Shown: positions 38,993-48,052 of the stretch, in pieces
Position numbering within the stretch: position 1 is the stretch's first letter
Layout of the letters: every line of letters starts with the position of its first letter
DNA from: Candidatus Galacturonatibacter soehngenii
Lineage (GTDB): Bacteria > Bacillota > Clostridia > Lachnospirales > Lachnospiraceae
DNA length: 64,000 nucleotides
Reading direction: 5' to 3'
NCBI RefSeq assembly: GCF_008830185.1
Contig: NZ_WAGX01000005.1
Location: 682,001 to 746,000 of the forward strand
The notes under the pieces: model-generated
Databases searched by the model: none
What the model saw: only the letters and a program-made list of their open reading frames with translations
Told to the model about the DNA's origin: nothing
Program-made: the position numbers and the translations under genes

Positions 38993-40330
38993 TTATTTTG
39001 CTGCTTCTTCTAATATTTTTTGAGCTTGCGCTACAAAATCTTGTGTAGCTTCATCACTTGTGATATCTGCGTAACGTAGATTTTCAACCGTTGTCTTTAA
39101 CTGTGCTTCAACCTCACCAGAGCCTGCTGGATTTGGTGCATCAATTGGTGTAGCTACTTTTTCAACTTCCGCGATAAAGTCGAATACTTTTGAAGCTACG
39201 GTATCTACTTCTGATCTTAATAGGTTGGCAACTTCTGAGTTAATTGGAATTCCACGTTCTGCCATTAACACTTTGTTTGCCTGGTCACTATTAATGAACC
39301 AATCTAAGAATTTTGCTGCTTCTGTTTTGTTCTTTGAAGTCTCAGAAATTGCGAAAAACATACTTGGTTTTAAGAATTCTGGCTGTATACTTGCATCTGC
39401 TGTTGTTGGATACATTGTAATTCCAAGCTCTCTTTGTGCTGCATTTGATATACTGATAAACTGATTGGAGTAAGTAAAGTCATTCCAAGTTGTCTGGTCA
39501 ACGATTGGTTTTGTCTCAACCACATCTGGATTTTTCTCAGCTAATAAATCAGGTGATATTGCAAACTCTGCTTCCGCAAATTTTTGAACATTATCAAAGT
39601 GTGCTTTGGTTGCATCTGTAGTTCCTGCAACAATTTCATCATAGAAATGAGAACCTTTGGTTCTTGCAAGAATCTGCACCATGTTTACACCACCGTCAAA
39701 GTATGTTTTTACACCTGTTTTTTCATAGATGGTTTTTCCAATTTCATATAGTTCATCAATCGTTGGCTGTGTTGGAATTTCTACCCCAGCTTTATCAACG
39801 ATTTCTTTGTCGTATGCCATCATTGGAGCGTTACTTCCTAAGCTAAGTGCATATACTTTTTCATCAATTGTTCCACTTTGGATAATGGAATCAGCTATTT
39901 TACTTGTATCAATGGTTCCATCAAGAATAAAAGGACTTAAATCAGCTAACTGATTACTTTTTTGGTACTGGCTGATATAAGAATAATCCTGTTGAATGAT
40001 ATCTGGAAGGTTTCCACCCGATGCCATTGCAGAAAGCTTGTCCCAATATCCTGACCAATCTGTAAACTCTGTTTTGATTTCCACATTTGGATTCAGTGTC
40101 ATATAAAGGTCAACTGCCTTTTGTGTCAAATCATTTCTTGTCTGATTCCCCCACCAGCAAAGACTTAATTGAACTTTCTCACCACTATCCGTTTTAGCAG
40201 TATCAGTTGCTTCTGTCGTTGTTGCTCCATCTGAGTTAGTTTTTGTATCGGATGCAGAGTTTGCACATCCTGCCATTACACTTGCTACCATGGTAAGTGC
40301 AAGCATCATGGATATTGCTCTTTTTTTCAT
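38993..40330 (-). CDS. CUT1 sugar-binding lipoprotein
   Basis: About 445 residues from the ATG at 40330 (ACAGGAGGATTAGAT upstream). The lipoprotein signal MLALTMVASVMAGCANS carries lipobox MAGC, then a Thr/Asp/Ser-rich linker and a family-1 solute-binding domain (QLSLCWWGNQTRNDLTQKAV, FTDWSGYWDKLSAMASGGNL, FFAISETSKNKTEAAKFLDW). It delivers oligosaccharide to the two permeases downstream and is the first gene of the operon. Confidence 0.92.
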   Translation of the reverse strand: MKKRAISMMLALTMVASVMAGCANSASDTKTNSDGATTTEATDTAKTDSGEKVQLSLCWWGNQTRNDLTQKAVDLYMTLNPNVEIKTEFTDWSGYWDKLSAMASGGNLPDIIQQDYSYISQYQKSNQLADLSPFILDGTIDTSKIADSIIQSGTIDEKVYALSLGSNAPMMAYDKEIVDKAGVEIPTQPTIDELYEIGKTIYEKTGVKTYFDGGVNMVQILARTKGSHFYDEIVAGTTDATKAHFDNVQKFAEAEFAISPDLLAEKNPDVVETKPIVDQTTWNDFTYSNQFISISNAAQRELGITMYPTTADASIQPEFLKPSMFFAISETSKNKTEAAKFLDWFINSDQANKVLMAERGIPINSEVANLLRSEVDTVASKVFDFIAEVEKVATPIDAPNPAGSGEVEAQLKTTVENLRYADITSDEATQDFVAQAQKILEEAAK

Positions 40331-40363
40331 ATCTAATCCTCCTGTTTTGTTTGTTGTAAGCTT

Positions 40364-40392
40364 ATTATAGGTATCCTTCCCCAAATAGTAAA
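40364..40392 (-). promoter_or_regulatory. Promoter of the glycan operon
   Basis: On the minus strand TTTACT (40392-40387), a 17-base spacer and TATAAT (40369-40364) lie upstream of the binding-protein gene. Divergent from the sensor-kinase gene, whose own TATAAT is at 40468-40473. Confidence 0.6.
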
Positions 40393-40495
40393 TTTAAAAA
40401 ACGGCTTTTTCGGGGTAAAAAAAACGATATTTTGATAAAATCCCTTCCCCTTTCCTTGTCTGTTTTGTATAATCTGTGGCAGGGAGGGATTTATT

Positions 40496-42280
40496 TTGGT
40501 AAAAAAAAGACACCTGTTTGGTACATTTCAAAATATACCGATAAGAAAAAAAATTACATTAATCGTTTTTATGGCATTGCTTTCCATTTGTATTGCATTT
40601 TTTTTAAACCTTCATTTTTTAACCAGACAATACGATAAAGACATGTATGAGACGAATGCACAGTTACTAAATAATGTCATTTCAAATATTGAATCCGAAA
40701 TGGCTTTCGTTGAAAACCTGTCCAATTATATCATAGCTGACTCTTCGATTCAGCAAAATCTGACTTATTTGTTGGATAATAAAAATAATACAAAAGCCGC
40801 TATTGCCAAACGTGAAGCCTATGAGTCTCTCTATACCTATATGTTTTCAAATGATTACATAAAATCAATTACATTGGTTATGGACGATACCATCATTAGT
40901 ATGGGGGATACCTTTCCTGCAAGCGAAATCGATTTAAACACATTGAATCAACAGGCAATCAATGATGTAGGCAGACCTTTTTGGGCAACGGGTAAGATTT
41001 CCAATTATTCTATTCTTTGCACAAGGGAAATTAGACAGTTAAAATATTTAAAGCTTCGAACCCTTGCAGTTCTCTACATTGATGTCGATATGGAGCAAAT
41101 TATTACGAACGCTCTTTTAGATGCTGGTTATTCTCCAAATCTAGTTGACTTTATTGTAATGCAAGAATCCGAACAAATCTATCCAAAAGAAATCACACAT
41201 GATATTAAAACGTTTGTATCTTCAAGAGATTTAAAAGCTTATCACATTGATACGTATGAAGGCAAGAAAAAGTTTATCATAACGGGTTCCATGCATTCCG
41301 TAGATTGGGATTACTATTACTTTCGTGATTACAATCGAATCTTTGACCATATAACGAAAGCGAAATATTATACCGTATTTTATACTATTTTATTTTCTAT
41401 CATTGCATTAATTTTTACTAACATCAGTGTGCAAAGCATTCTAAAGCATCTGGATTATCTGGTAGAAAAAATAAAAAGATTTGGGAATGGTATCACTAGC
41501 ATTCCAAAAAATCCATATCATTATGAAGGCAGAATGGATGAAATCGGAACACTTCATAGAAGCTTTGATCAGATGACACATAGTGTAAAAGTCCTTCGCG
41601 ATGAGAATTATGACAAACAAATATTATTAAAAGATACTTCGATAAAAATGCTGCAACAACAAATCAACCCGCATTTTCTTTACAATACGCTAGATACCAT
41701 CAATTGGATGGCACAGATGTATGGAGCAGAAGATATTTCTACCATGGCATTGTCCCTTGGGAATCTATTTCGTGCTTCCATTGCAGAACAAAAGGACTTA
41801 ATTTATCTAGAACAAGAACTTGCCTTTTTAAACAATTATATTCAGATACAAAAGATTCGCTTTAAAGAACGATTGCAGTTTGAAATCACAATCCCAGAAC
41901 AATACCATAAAATGCTAATCCCTAAGCTTTGTATTCAGCCGCTTGTGGAAAATGCGCTAAAGCATGCAATGGAATATAGTGATGAAACCTGTATCATACA
42001 AATTAAACTGGAAGAAGAAAAGGATGCATATCTGCTTAAAGTAGCAAATACTGGCTCTTCCTTTGAAGAAAACCTACTTCAAAAACTGGAAGAACATACA
42101 CTGAAAGCAGAAGGCAGTGGTGTTGGACTAGCCAATATCAATGCAAGGATGCGCTTGATTTATGGAGAAGAGTATGGGCTATCCTTTTACAACAAAGATG
42201 GTATGGCTGTTGTCGTTTTATCCATACCAAAAACCTATAAAAAGGATATGCCAGAAGATGAAACAACACTATTTATATAA
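40496..42280 (+). CDS. YesM-type sensor histidine kinase
   Basis: 594 residues from a TTG at 40496 with AGGGAGGG 9 bases upstream. A membrane helix (ITLIVFMALLSICIAFFLNL), an extracellular sensing region of about 240 residues, a second helix (YTVFYTILFSIIALIFTNI), HAMP, then the His_kinase domain with QQQINPHFLYNTLDTINWMA (phospho-His) and HATPase (LCIQPLVENALKHAM, GSGVGLANINARMRLIYG). It senses extracellular sugar and signals to the response regulator encoded 12 bp downstream. Confidence 0.92.
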   Translation: MVKKRHLFGTFQNIPIRKKITLIVFMALLSICIAFFLNLHFLTRQYDKDMYETNAQLLNNVISNIESEMAFVENLSNYIIADSSIQQNLTYLLDNKNNTKAAIAKREAYESLYTYMFSNDYIKSITLVMDDTIISMGDTFPASEIDLNTLNQQAINDVGRPFWATGKISNYSILCTREIRQLKYLKLRTLAVLYIDVDMEQIITNALLDAGYSPNLVDFIVMQESEQIYPKEITHDIKTFVSSRDLKAYHIDTYEGKKKFIITGSMHSVDWDYYYFRDYNRIFDHITKAKYYTVFYTILFSIIALIFTNISVQSILKHLDYLVEKIKRFGNGITSIPKNPYHYEGRMDEIGTLHRSFDQMTHSVKVLRDENYDKQILLKDTSIKMLQQQINPHFLYNTLDTINWMAQMYGAEDISTMALSLGNLFRASIAEQKDLIYLEQELAFLNNYIQIQKIRFKERLQFEITIPEQYHKMLIPKLCIQPLVENALKHAMEYSDETCIIQIKLEEEKDAYLLKVANTGSSFEENLLQKLEEHTLKAEGSGVGLANINARMRLIYGEEYGLSFYNKDGMAVVVLSIPKTYKKDMPEDETTLFI

Positions 42281-42291
42281 GGAGAATCAAC

Positions 42292-43815
42292 ATGTTACGA
42301 CTTATGATCGTTGATGACGAAGAAACAATAAGGACTGCCATTTCTAAAATGATTGATTTTAACTCATTGGGTTATGAAGTCATTGCAACTGCTAAAAATG
42401 GAATGGAAGCCTTTGATATTATATGTGACAGCTATCCAGACGTGGTCATTACTGATATTAAAATGCCCATTTTAAATGGTCTGGAATTAATTGAACGAGC
42501 TAATAATCTTGATGTTGGGATTGAATATATCATTTTATCTGGCTATGGAGAGTTTGAATTTGCCAAGCAAGCGATGAAATTTGGAGTACAGCATTTTCTC
42601 TTAAAACCAACCAATAAGCAAGAACTCATTCAAGCATTAATTGAAATACACGATACTCGTATGGAGGAGAAACAAAAACAGCAAGTACAACAAAAGCAAA
42701 TCCTTGATACCGTCCGTTTTCCAATGGAGCAATGCTTTTTAATTGAAGCACTAGAATGGCAACATGACTTTTTAAAATGCTACCAAAAATATGACCAGTT
42801 ACTAGCCTTTCAAAAAAATTGCCTTCATGCTTGTATTTGTTCCTTTGTGGAAGAAACCCATCTAAACACTTTTATAAAGGACGTACAAACATTACTTAAA
42901 AAGCAAGGAATCACATCCTTCTTTCCAATGATTGCTGTTAAAAATACGGTTATTCTAATTCTGGATGTGGAATCTCTTGCACTGCAAGAAGCATTACAAG
43001 AAGGTATTGAGCAACTAAAATACCCTGATCAAACGGTAACGTTTGAGGTTAATTTTCTTCATTATCATACAACCTTTGAGCTATTTCAATCCATCATACA
43101 AAAAATTGCCCGCTTTGGGCAAATTCTTTGTTTTGATTCTTCTCTTAACGTGTATGAAATTAGAAATAATTTGACCTCCTCATGGAAACTACAAGAATTA
43201 GAAACCGTTATGAAAAACGCAACCAGTGAAGAGGAATTAAATGAAGTACTACAGACTACATTTGCCAATACAGAATCTCTTGATTCTGCAAAAAAAATTG
43301 CCATTGAACTTTACCTTATGCTCAGTAATTCAGACGCCGAAAATTCACTTGATATGGCTTGTGACTTCTTTCGAAAAGTATATTCTTGTACCACCATTTC
43401 ATCCATCTATGAATTATTGCGGGTGGTTCCTTCTCATACTTTATCAGAAGAAAATGTTCTGGAGAATAAACAAAAATCCTATATTACCTTGCTTAAAAAT
43501 TATGTGAGTAGTCATTTGGATGCAGAATATCTTTCTTTAAAATGGCTTGCAGAAAACTATTTATTCATCAGTGTCGGCTACTTAAGTAAACAGTTTGTAA
43601 AAGAAGAGGGTGAACGCTTCTCTGATTACCTGAATCGAATCCGTATGGAAGAGGCTAAAAAGCTTCTCTCTTTGTACAGCAATGATAACATCAAAGATAT
43701 TGCAAAGCAGGTGGGATTTGGTAGCAATCCTCATTATTTTAGTCAGGTGTTTAAAAAATATGTTGGGTGTACACCTAGTGAGTATTGGGAGAGGCAGAAG
43801 AAGGAAGGGATGTAG
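42292..43815 (+). CDS. YesN-type response regulator with AraC HTH
   Basis: 507 residues. The receiver domain has IVDDEETIRTAI, the phospho-Asp in PDVVITDIKMPILNGLEL, and FLLKPTNKQEL. A middle region of about 250 residues is of unknown fold, then a C-terminal AraC double HTH (SLKWLAENYLFISVGYLSKQF, IKDIAKQVGFGSNPHYFSQVF). It likely activates the divergent importer/GH38/GH28 operon. Confidence 0.93.
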   Translation: MLRLMIVDDEETIRTAISKMIDFNSLGYEVIATAKNGMEAFDIICDSYPDVVITDIKMPILNGLELIERANNLDVGIEYIILSGYGEFEFAKQAMKFGVQHFLLKPTNKQELIQALIEIHDTRMEEKQKQQVQQKQILDTVRFPMEQCFLIEALEWQHDFLKCYQKYDQLLAFQKNCLHACICSFVEETHLNTFIKDVQTLLKKQGITSFFPMIAVKNTVILILDVESLALQEALQEGIEQLKYPDQTVTFEVNFLHYHTTFELFQSIIQKIARFGQILCFDSSLNVYEIRNNLTSSWKLQELETVMKNATSEEELNEVLQTTFANTESLDSAKKIAIELYLMLSNSDAENSLDMACDFFRKVYSCTTISSIYELLRVVPSHTLSEENVLENKQKSYITLLKNYVSSHLDAEYLSLKWLAENYLFISVGYLSKQFVKEEGERFSDYLNRIRMEEAKKLLSLYSNDNIKDIAKQVGFGSNPHYFSQVFKKYVGCTPSEYWERQKKEGM

Positions 43816-43891
43816 GAAAGAAGAGAGTGTACTTTACTGATTTATACACGGTTTTTTGTCTCACACATAAGCATGCATAGTTACAATATTT

Positions 43892-43942
43892 GCGGCTGTT
43901 CTTTTCCAAAGATAAGTACCTGTTATGGGAAAAGAAAGCCGC
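43892..43942. terminator. Hairpin between the response regulator and the Rhs island
   Basis: GCGGC..TTCTTTTCC and GG.AAAAGAA.GCCGC form a long imperfect stem. No clear T-tract on either strand; it lies where the two convergent transcripts meet. Confidence 0.45.
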
Positions 43943-43964
43943 ATTCTACTGGTTGCAAAAAAAG

Positions 43965-43988
43965 ATTTTATGAATACTTTAGTTATTA
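43965..43988 (+). repeat. 24-bp direct repeat flanking the solitary structured element, left
   Basis: ATTTTATGAATACTTTAG and following 6 bases; repeated at 44173-44196 with 2 differences. Abuts the left end of the element at 43989. Confidence 0.7.
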
Positions 43989-44150
43989 GAACTTCACTTA
44001 AAAATTCGATTGTATACCCAAGGCAATTTTTTTGCTTAAGTCTCTTAATTCATATCATGGATTCTATTCCTTCGGAAGAAAGCCATGATATTGAATTAAG
44101 AGACAGGGTTTTACGGAGTTGGAAGTCCGAAAGTATAACCCTAATAAATA
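43989..44150 (-). repeat. Structured terminal element, copy 4 (solitary)
   Basis: A segment of about 160 bp shared with 47.47, 55.89 and 61.99 kb. The main stem is GTCTCTTAATTC (44040-44051) with GAATTAAGAGAC (44093-44104), extended by CATGG/CCATG and capped by TTCC-TTC-GGAA. Where the other copies have A-T pairs, this one has C-G or G-C pairs, so pairing is conserved although bases differ. Direct motifs GTATACCC and GTATAACCC flank the stem. Here no rep gene follows, unlike the other copies. Confidence 0.8.
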
Positions 44151-44172
44151 TAACAGTTCAATCCTAGTTAAA

Positions 44173-44196
44173 ATTTTGTGAATACATTAGTTATTA
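44173..44196 (+). repeat. 24-bp direct repeat flanking the solitary structured element, right
   Basis: ATTTTGTGAATACATTAG plus 6 bases; overlaps the stop of the DUF3969 gene. See the left copy at 43965. Confidence 0.7.
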
Positions 44197-44523
44197 TATC
44201 CAAAAATCTTCTTCTTTTTTTTCTAATAATCCTAAAAGATTTAACGTTTTATCAATTAATATTTGAACATTATATTCCAATCTATCTGGTAATAATGATT
44301 CAATATCTTCTATCTCACATCCTCTTTCGAGAATATCAATTAATTGTTCCTCATCACAACTTTCTTTTACTTTCTGAATAAAATAGGGTGAAAAAATAAA
44401 TTTTTCAGCTTCTTCAATTGACATTTTCTTTTCTTTAATAGCAACAAGAACTCCTATAATATTTATTAAAAGAATTTTGGTATCTACTTCATTCGTCTTA
44501 AAGCATATATTTTCTATCTTCAT
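44194..44523 (-). CDS. DUF3969-family probable immunity protein
   Basis: 109 residues, soluble. KILLINIIGVLVAIKEKKMSIEEAEKFIFSP followed by LIDILERGCEIEDIESLLPD is the DUF3969 pattern, a family found beside polymorphic toxins. It lies downstream of another immunity gene and a hairpin, with no toxin left next to it, so it looks like an orphan immunity gene retained after cassette loss. Its stop is followed within 45 bp by the structured terminal element. Confidence 0.75.
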   Translation of the reverse strand: MKIENICFKTNEVDTKILLINIIGVLVAIKEKKMSIEEAEKFIFSPYFIQKVKESCDEEQLIDILERGCEIEDIESLLPDRLEYNVQILIDKTLNLLGLLEKKEEDFWI

Positions 44524-44624
44524 ATTTTTATTATCTCCTACTTATTACTCCATCCACGTTTTACTTTAACATTAAATTTTAATTCATAACTAACCTTAGC
44601 AAAATTTAAACTAAATAGTAATTT

Positions 44625-44660
44625 AGACCAGCTATAGACAATCTTTCCAATAGCTGGTCT
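44625..44660 (-). terminator. AGACCAGCTAT hairpin, copy 1
   Basis: AGACCAGCTAT...AATAGCTGGTCT directly after the immunity gene ending at 44667. The same hairpin recurs at 49712 and 62871 after other immunity genes. It may be a terminator without a strong T-tract, or a recombination site. Confidence 0.6.
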
Positions 44661-44666
44661 AACATT

Positions 44667-45224
44667 TTACTGTGGTGTCACAGCTTGTTGATATATCTTT
44701 TCTATAATATCACAAATTTTTTCTAGTTGTTCCAATAATATTTCCGAAAAGAATATATTTCGATATTCATTAATAAATTCTAGATATAATTCTCTATTGT
44801 TCTCTTCATCAAAATATCTAAACATTGGTGTAACCATTAAATAAAACTTACCCCCTTTTTTATATAACCAAGTTGAATATTCTGATGTAGTAAAGCAACA
44901 ATATTTTTCGCCAATCCACTCATCATTTTCATCCATAATAATATCTTTATTAGAAATATTTTCATTTAAACAATAATAATACTCATTTTGTAATACACCT
45001 AATTTTTGTTCCAAAATCCTTGCATCAATTTCGTATTTTTCAATATCAACGCTGTACATTTCCTTGATGTTTTTCAAAAAATAAATATTATCGTTTAAAA
45101 TTTCATAGATATTATTCTCTCCAATCAATCTAATACAAATATTGGAATAATAATCTACTATATCGTCCATTATTTGTAGTTCAATTCTAAATGTATTTTG
45201 ATTAAATAATATATAATTTTCCAC
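44667..45224 (-). CDS. Cognate immunity protein of the Rhs tip at 45.2 kb
   Basis: 185 residues starting at a GTG whose G is the last base of the toxin's TAG stop, so toxin and immunity are translationally coupled. Mostly helical, acidic, soluble (FRIELQIMDDIVDYYSNICI, SEYSTWLYKKGGKFYLMVTP). I do not recognise the family. Position and overlap identify it as the antidote for the upstream toxin. Confidence 0.75.
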   Translation of the reverse strand: MENYILFNQNTFRIELQIMDDIVDYYSNICIRLIGENNIYEILNDNIYFLKNIKEMYSVDIEKYEIDARILEQKLGVLQNEYYYCLNENISNKDIIMDENDEWIGEKYCCFTTSEYSTWLYKKGGKFYLMVTPMFRYFDEENNRELYLEFINEYRNIFFSEILLEQLEKICDIIEKIYQQAVTPQ

Positions 45225-46331
45225 TATTTTATAATCTTTCCTTTCTTTGTTACCATTCCTGCCTTCTTTAATGCGGCTTTCATTGGTTCTGATAATTCAC
45301 TCCAAGAACGTACATGTCCATGAAAAACTCCCTTTGTAGTTTCATCAAATACAACTATTTCTCCATCACTAATTCCAACTCTCCTAGTAGTATTTTTTCC
45401 TATCGAAACGGAGTTATCTAATGCTTCTTGTCCATTATTAGGTGCTTTATTTTTAACTGAATTATTAGTTTTTCCATGATAATCTGCTTTTTCATATGTA
45501 CCATTTTTACCAGTCTCAGAGTCTCCCTTACTAATATCCTCACCAAGCTTCTTACTTGCACTTATAGATATCTTGATTCCAGCTGCAGTTTCTGTAGCTC
45601 CCAACACCATTATTCCAGCTCCTGCTCCAGATATTTCTATCTGACCAGTTGCAGTAGATACTAACGTTATGCCCGCTCCTTTTTGCATGGTGCTTGCTCC
45701 TGACGCAGCAGTTATAAGTCCTAACAGCATTGATACTATATCTCCTGTTATTTCACCCTTGTTATAGGTGGTCTGATAGGTCTTACTATATGGTTCGGTA
45801 CCAATATCTATACTATACACATTCTTTAATACACTGTCCGCAAATCCTCCCAAAAACGTGGCTAGCTGTTTTACCGGCTCTGGCATTCCATTTACAGCAT
45901 TTTTTACCTTAGTTTGGATTTTCTTCGCATCCAAACACATCTTATGCTCATTATCAGACATGGCGGTAACTAATTTACCATCTACATACGCATAGCTGCT
46001 TGTTACATTTGTAACACTTGCTCCTCCATATCTGTTTTGTAAACTCTGCGTCACTGGATCAACTGGGGGTGCATCATCAGACTGATTAGCTAGATAATTC
46101 GTAAATGGATCGGTATAACCTCCCCCACTCTGTCCAGAAGAATTGTAGGAACCCGTAGCACCGGTTCTGCTTCCTCCACTTCCTCCGCCTGTGGCTGAAC
46201 TGTTACTCTTTGACCCTCCTGTAATCATATCGATTGCTGTATCAACTGCTTCTGTTACCGTTTTCTTTACTTTACTTCCAAATTCCTTTAAATCTTCCCA
46301 TGCTTCGTTAACTGTTTTTTTATTGTTTTTA
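45224..46331 (-). CDS. Rhs C-terminal region with toxin tip (GHVRSW type), in -1 frame to its core
   Basis: The open frame includes a Gly/Ser linker (TGGGSGGSRTGATGS), a pre-toxin region (YAYVDGKLVTAMSDNEHKMC, QLATFLGGFADSVLKNVYSI, a hydrophobic LLGLITAASGASTMQKGAG stretch), the junction ISKGDSET and a tip of about 95 residues (EIVVFDETTKGVFHGHVRSW, then MKAALKKAGMV). The tip resembles recurrent uncharacterised polymorphic toxin ends. The frame joins the Rhs core at 46288-46983 only if the ribosome slips -1 at the A7 run at 46315-46321 or a base has been lost there. Confidence 0.75.
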
Positions 46332-46983
46332 TTCCCTTATCAATTGCTTCCGTTGCTTTATCCAACAGATTACCAAGCCAACCGTGCCCACTCGGATCCA
46401 TCAGATTCACCGGATTATTCCCCGTATAAGTATACAGATTCTGCGTCAACGGATCTTCAAGCATTCCAAGGTAAGTATCTTGAGTCAGGAAACCTCCAAT
46501 ACCACTATTATAATACCTTGCCCTTAGATACTGCAATCCGGTATTCCAATCTACTGCTTCCGCGTTGTATTGGTATGGACTGTATGTATCCCCATTTACT
46601 GTTGCACTTCCGTATGCATCATATTGACAGCTTACCACTGCATTTCCATAAATACTTGTTAATGCCGATACACTTCCTCTTCCATCATAGATGTAATACT
46701 GGGTCTGACTTGCATCACGCCTTTGATTTGTATAACTATTTCGTTGTACACCATAATCGTAGACAGACGCTACTTCTCCATTCACATCATACTCCATTAG
46801 GACTTGTGTATACTCTTGATTCACATCATTGACATAGCTGGTCATTCTGTAATTTTGACGTTCGATTTCTTCGGTTCCACTTGGAATCAATACAGTGTCA
46901 TACAATATCTTTTCGTAACCACTTAATGCCTCTGGTTCATCATCCGGGATAAAATCCTCTATTTCCCTTGACATTGGTTTCAT
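46288..46983 (-). CDS. Rhs-associated core domain, 5'-truncated
   Basis: 231 residues. YYIYDGRGSVSALTS, YDAYGSA, DWNTGLQYLRARYYNSGIGG and LYTYTGNNPVNLMDPSGHGW are the Rhs-associated core signature, where the protein cleaves itself and releases the tip. The upstream part of this Rhs gene is missing: the sequence is joined to a rep remnant at about 46,984. The frame ends KQLTKHGKI soon after an A7 run; the -1 frame continues VNEAWEDLKEFGSKVKKTVT into the toxin tip. Confidence 0.85.
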   Translation of the reverse strand: MKPMSREIEDFIPDDEPEALSGYEKILYDTVLIPSGTEEIERQNYRMTSYVNDVNQEYTQVLMEYDVNGEVASVYDYGVQRNSYTNQRRDASQTQYYIYDGRGSVSALTSIYGNAVVSCQYDAYGSATVNGDTYSPYQYNAEAVDWNTGLQYLRARYYNSGIGGFLTQDTYLGMLEDPLTQNLYTYTGNNPVNLMDPSGHGWLGNLLDKATEAIDKGIKTIKKQLTKHGKI

Positions 46984-47406
46984 TTTGAATACCTTTTAAC
47001 CATCTGATATATCGGTCTGATTATTCAGATATCGTTACAATCTTCTAAAAAACATTTTCCCATCTTCATATACTTTTGTATGGTCTGTCATCACATCAGA
47101 ATAGGTGAGTGTAAGCCACTTACAATTACTAGGGTCCGTGGCATTACACCGTATCAAATCCATTAGTTTGTTGATACTCTTTCTAACACTTTTGGGTGTT
47201 TGATAACGGTTTTCAGATTTCTTTCTCTCTTTAATCTCCCCAGTTTCTTTATCAATGTATTTATCTTTTTAGATGTTCTGTATCGGACAGTAATTGTTAT
47301 TTCCAACTCAAAACTGGACTTCTCGAGTATTTCCCGCTGTTATAAGTTTTACCTCGGTATTCTCATGGATTTTAATTGATTCTGAGTTCACTTTTTTTAT
47401 TTTCAT
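46984..47406 (-). pseudogene. Decayed rolling-circle rep gene, N-terminal half only
   Basis: Homologous codon by codon to the rep genes at 54.9 and 61.0 kb from MKIKKVNSE to LNNQTDISDG, but with stop codons after NTREVQF, CPIQNI and FFRRL. It ends before the HUH motif, so it is inactive. It shows that a third copy of the mobile element stood here and lost its recombinase genes by a deletion that also removed the front of the adjacent Rhs gene. Confidence 0.85.
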
Positions 47407-47470
47407 AATAAAACGCACCTTTCGCAACAAAATTTTTTGTTACAAATAGTGCGTTTATATGAACATATTG

Positions 47471-47628
47471 GAACTTCACCTAAAAATCCCAATGTATACC
47501 CAAGGCAGAATTTTTTGCTTAAGTCTATTAATTCATATCATGTATTACATCACTTCGTGAGAGACATGATGTGAATTAATAGACAGAAATTAAATAAGTT
47601 GGAAATTCTAAAGTATAGACATAATTAA
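47471..47628 (-). repeat. Structured terminal element, copy 3
   Basis: Main stem GTCTATTAATTC (47523-47534) with GAATTAATAGAC (47573-47584), inner CATGT/ACATG and cap TCAC-TTC-GTGA. Flanked by GTATACCC and a decayed AGTATAGAC. It lies upstream of the rep remnant and 14 bp from the stop of an immunity gene. Confidence 0.8.
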
Positions 47629-47641
47629 ATATATACTATAA

Positions 47642-48040
47642 TTAATAAATATACATGTCAAAATCAAATTCTGCTTCTAGAAAGTTAGCAAACTCAACAA
47701 TCTCCTTATCTAAATAAATTGCAGGCTTAATGTTTTCTTCAATGTTTATCACGATAAAAAATTTACATGTTAAATTATATTCTTTTTTCAACTTAACAAT
47801 TTTTTCTTTTTTATTTGTTAATTTATGTAATAATTCATCAAATAACTCACTAACATACAATGTTTCGACATAACCTGTGCTTATGCTCCAACAGGATTCC
47901 TTCATTTCAAAATTACGTTCATTCTTGCTACCTTTCATATAATATTCTGTAGGTTCTACCATCAACATTTTAGTTATTTTTTCAGGATTAAAGTCTTCAC
48001 CAATAATACTAAATTCTACCATTAAATTAGTCTTGTCCAT
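47642..48040 (-). CDS. DUF4279-family immunity protein
   Basis: 132 residues. VEFSIIGEDFNPEKITKMLM at the start and AEFDFDMYIY at the end fit DUF4279, a common immunity family in polymorphic toxin loci. It lies 12 bp downstream of the Rhs tip gene ending at 48053, preceded by TAGGAGATAATAATT. It presumably neutralises that tip. Confidence 0.75.
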   Translation of the reverse strand: MDKTNLMVEFSIIGEDFNPEKITKMLMVEPTEYYMKGSKNERNFEMKESCWSISTGYVETLYVSELFDELLHKLTNKKEKIVKLKKEYNLTCKFFIVINIEENIKPAIYLDKEIVEFANFLEAEFDFDMYIY

Positions 48041-48052
48041 AATTATTATCTC

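Noticed and set aside
46191-46832. Long plus-strand frame opposite the Rhs core
   Set aside because: Antisense shadow of the Rhs coding sequence, His/Leu/Tyr-rich with no domain and no ribosome site.
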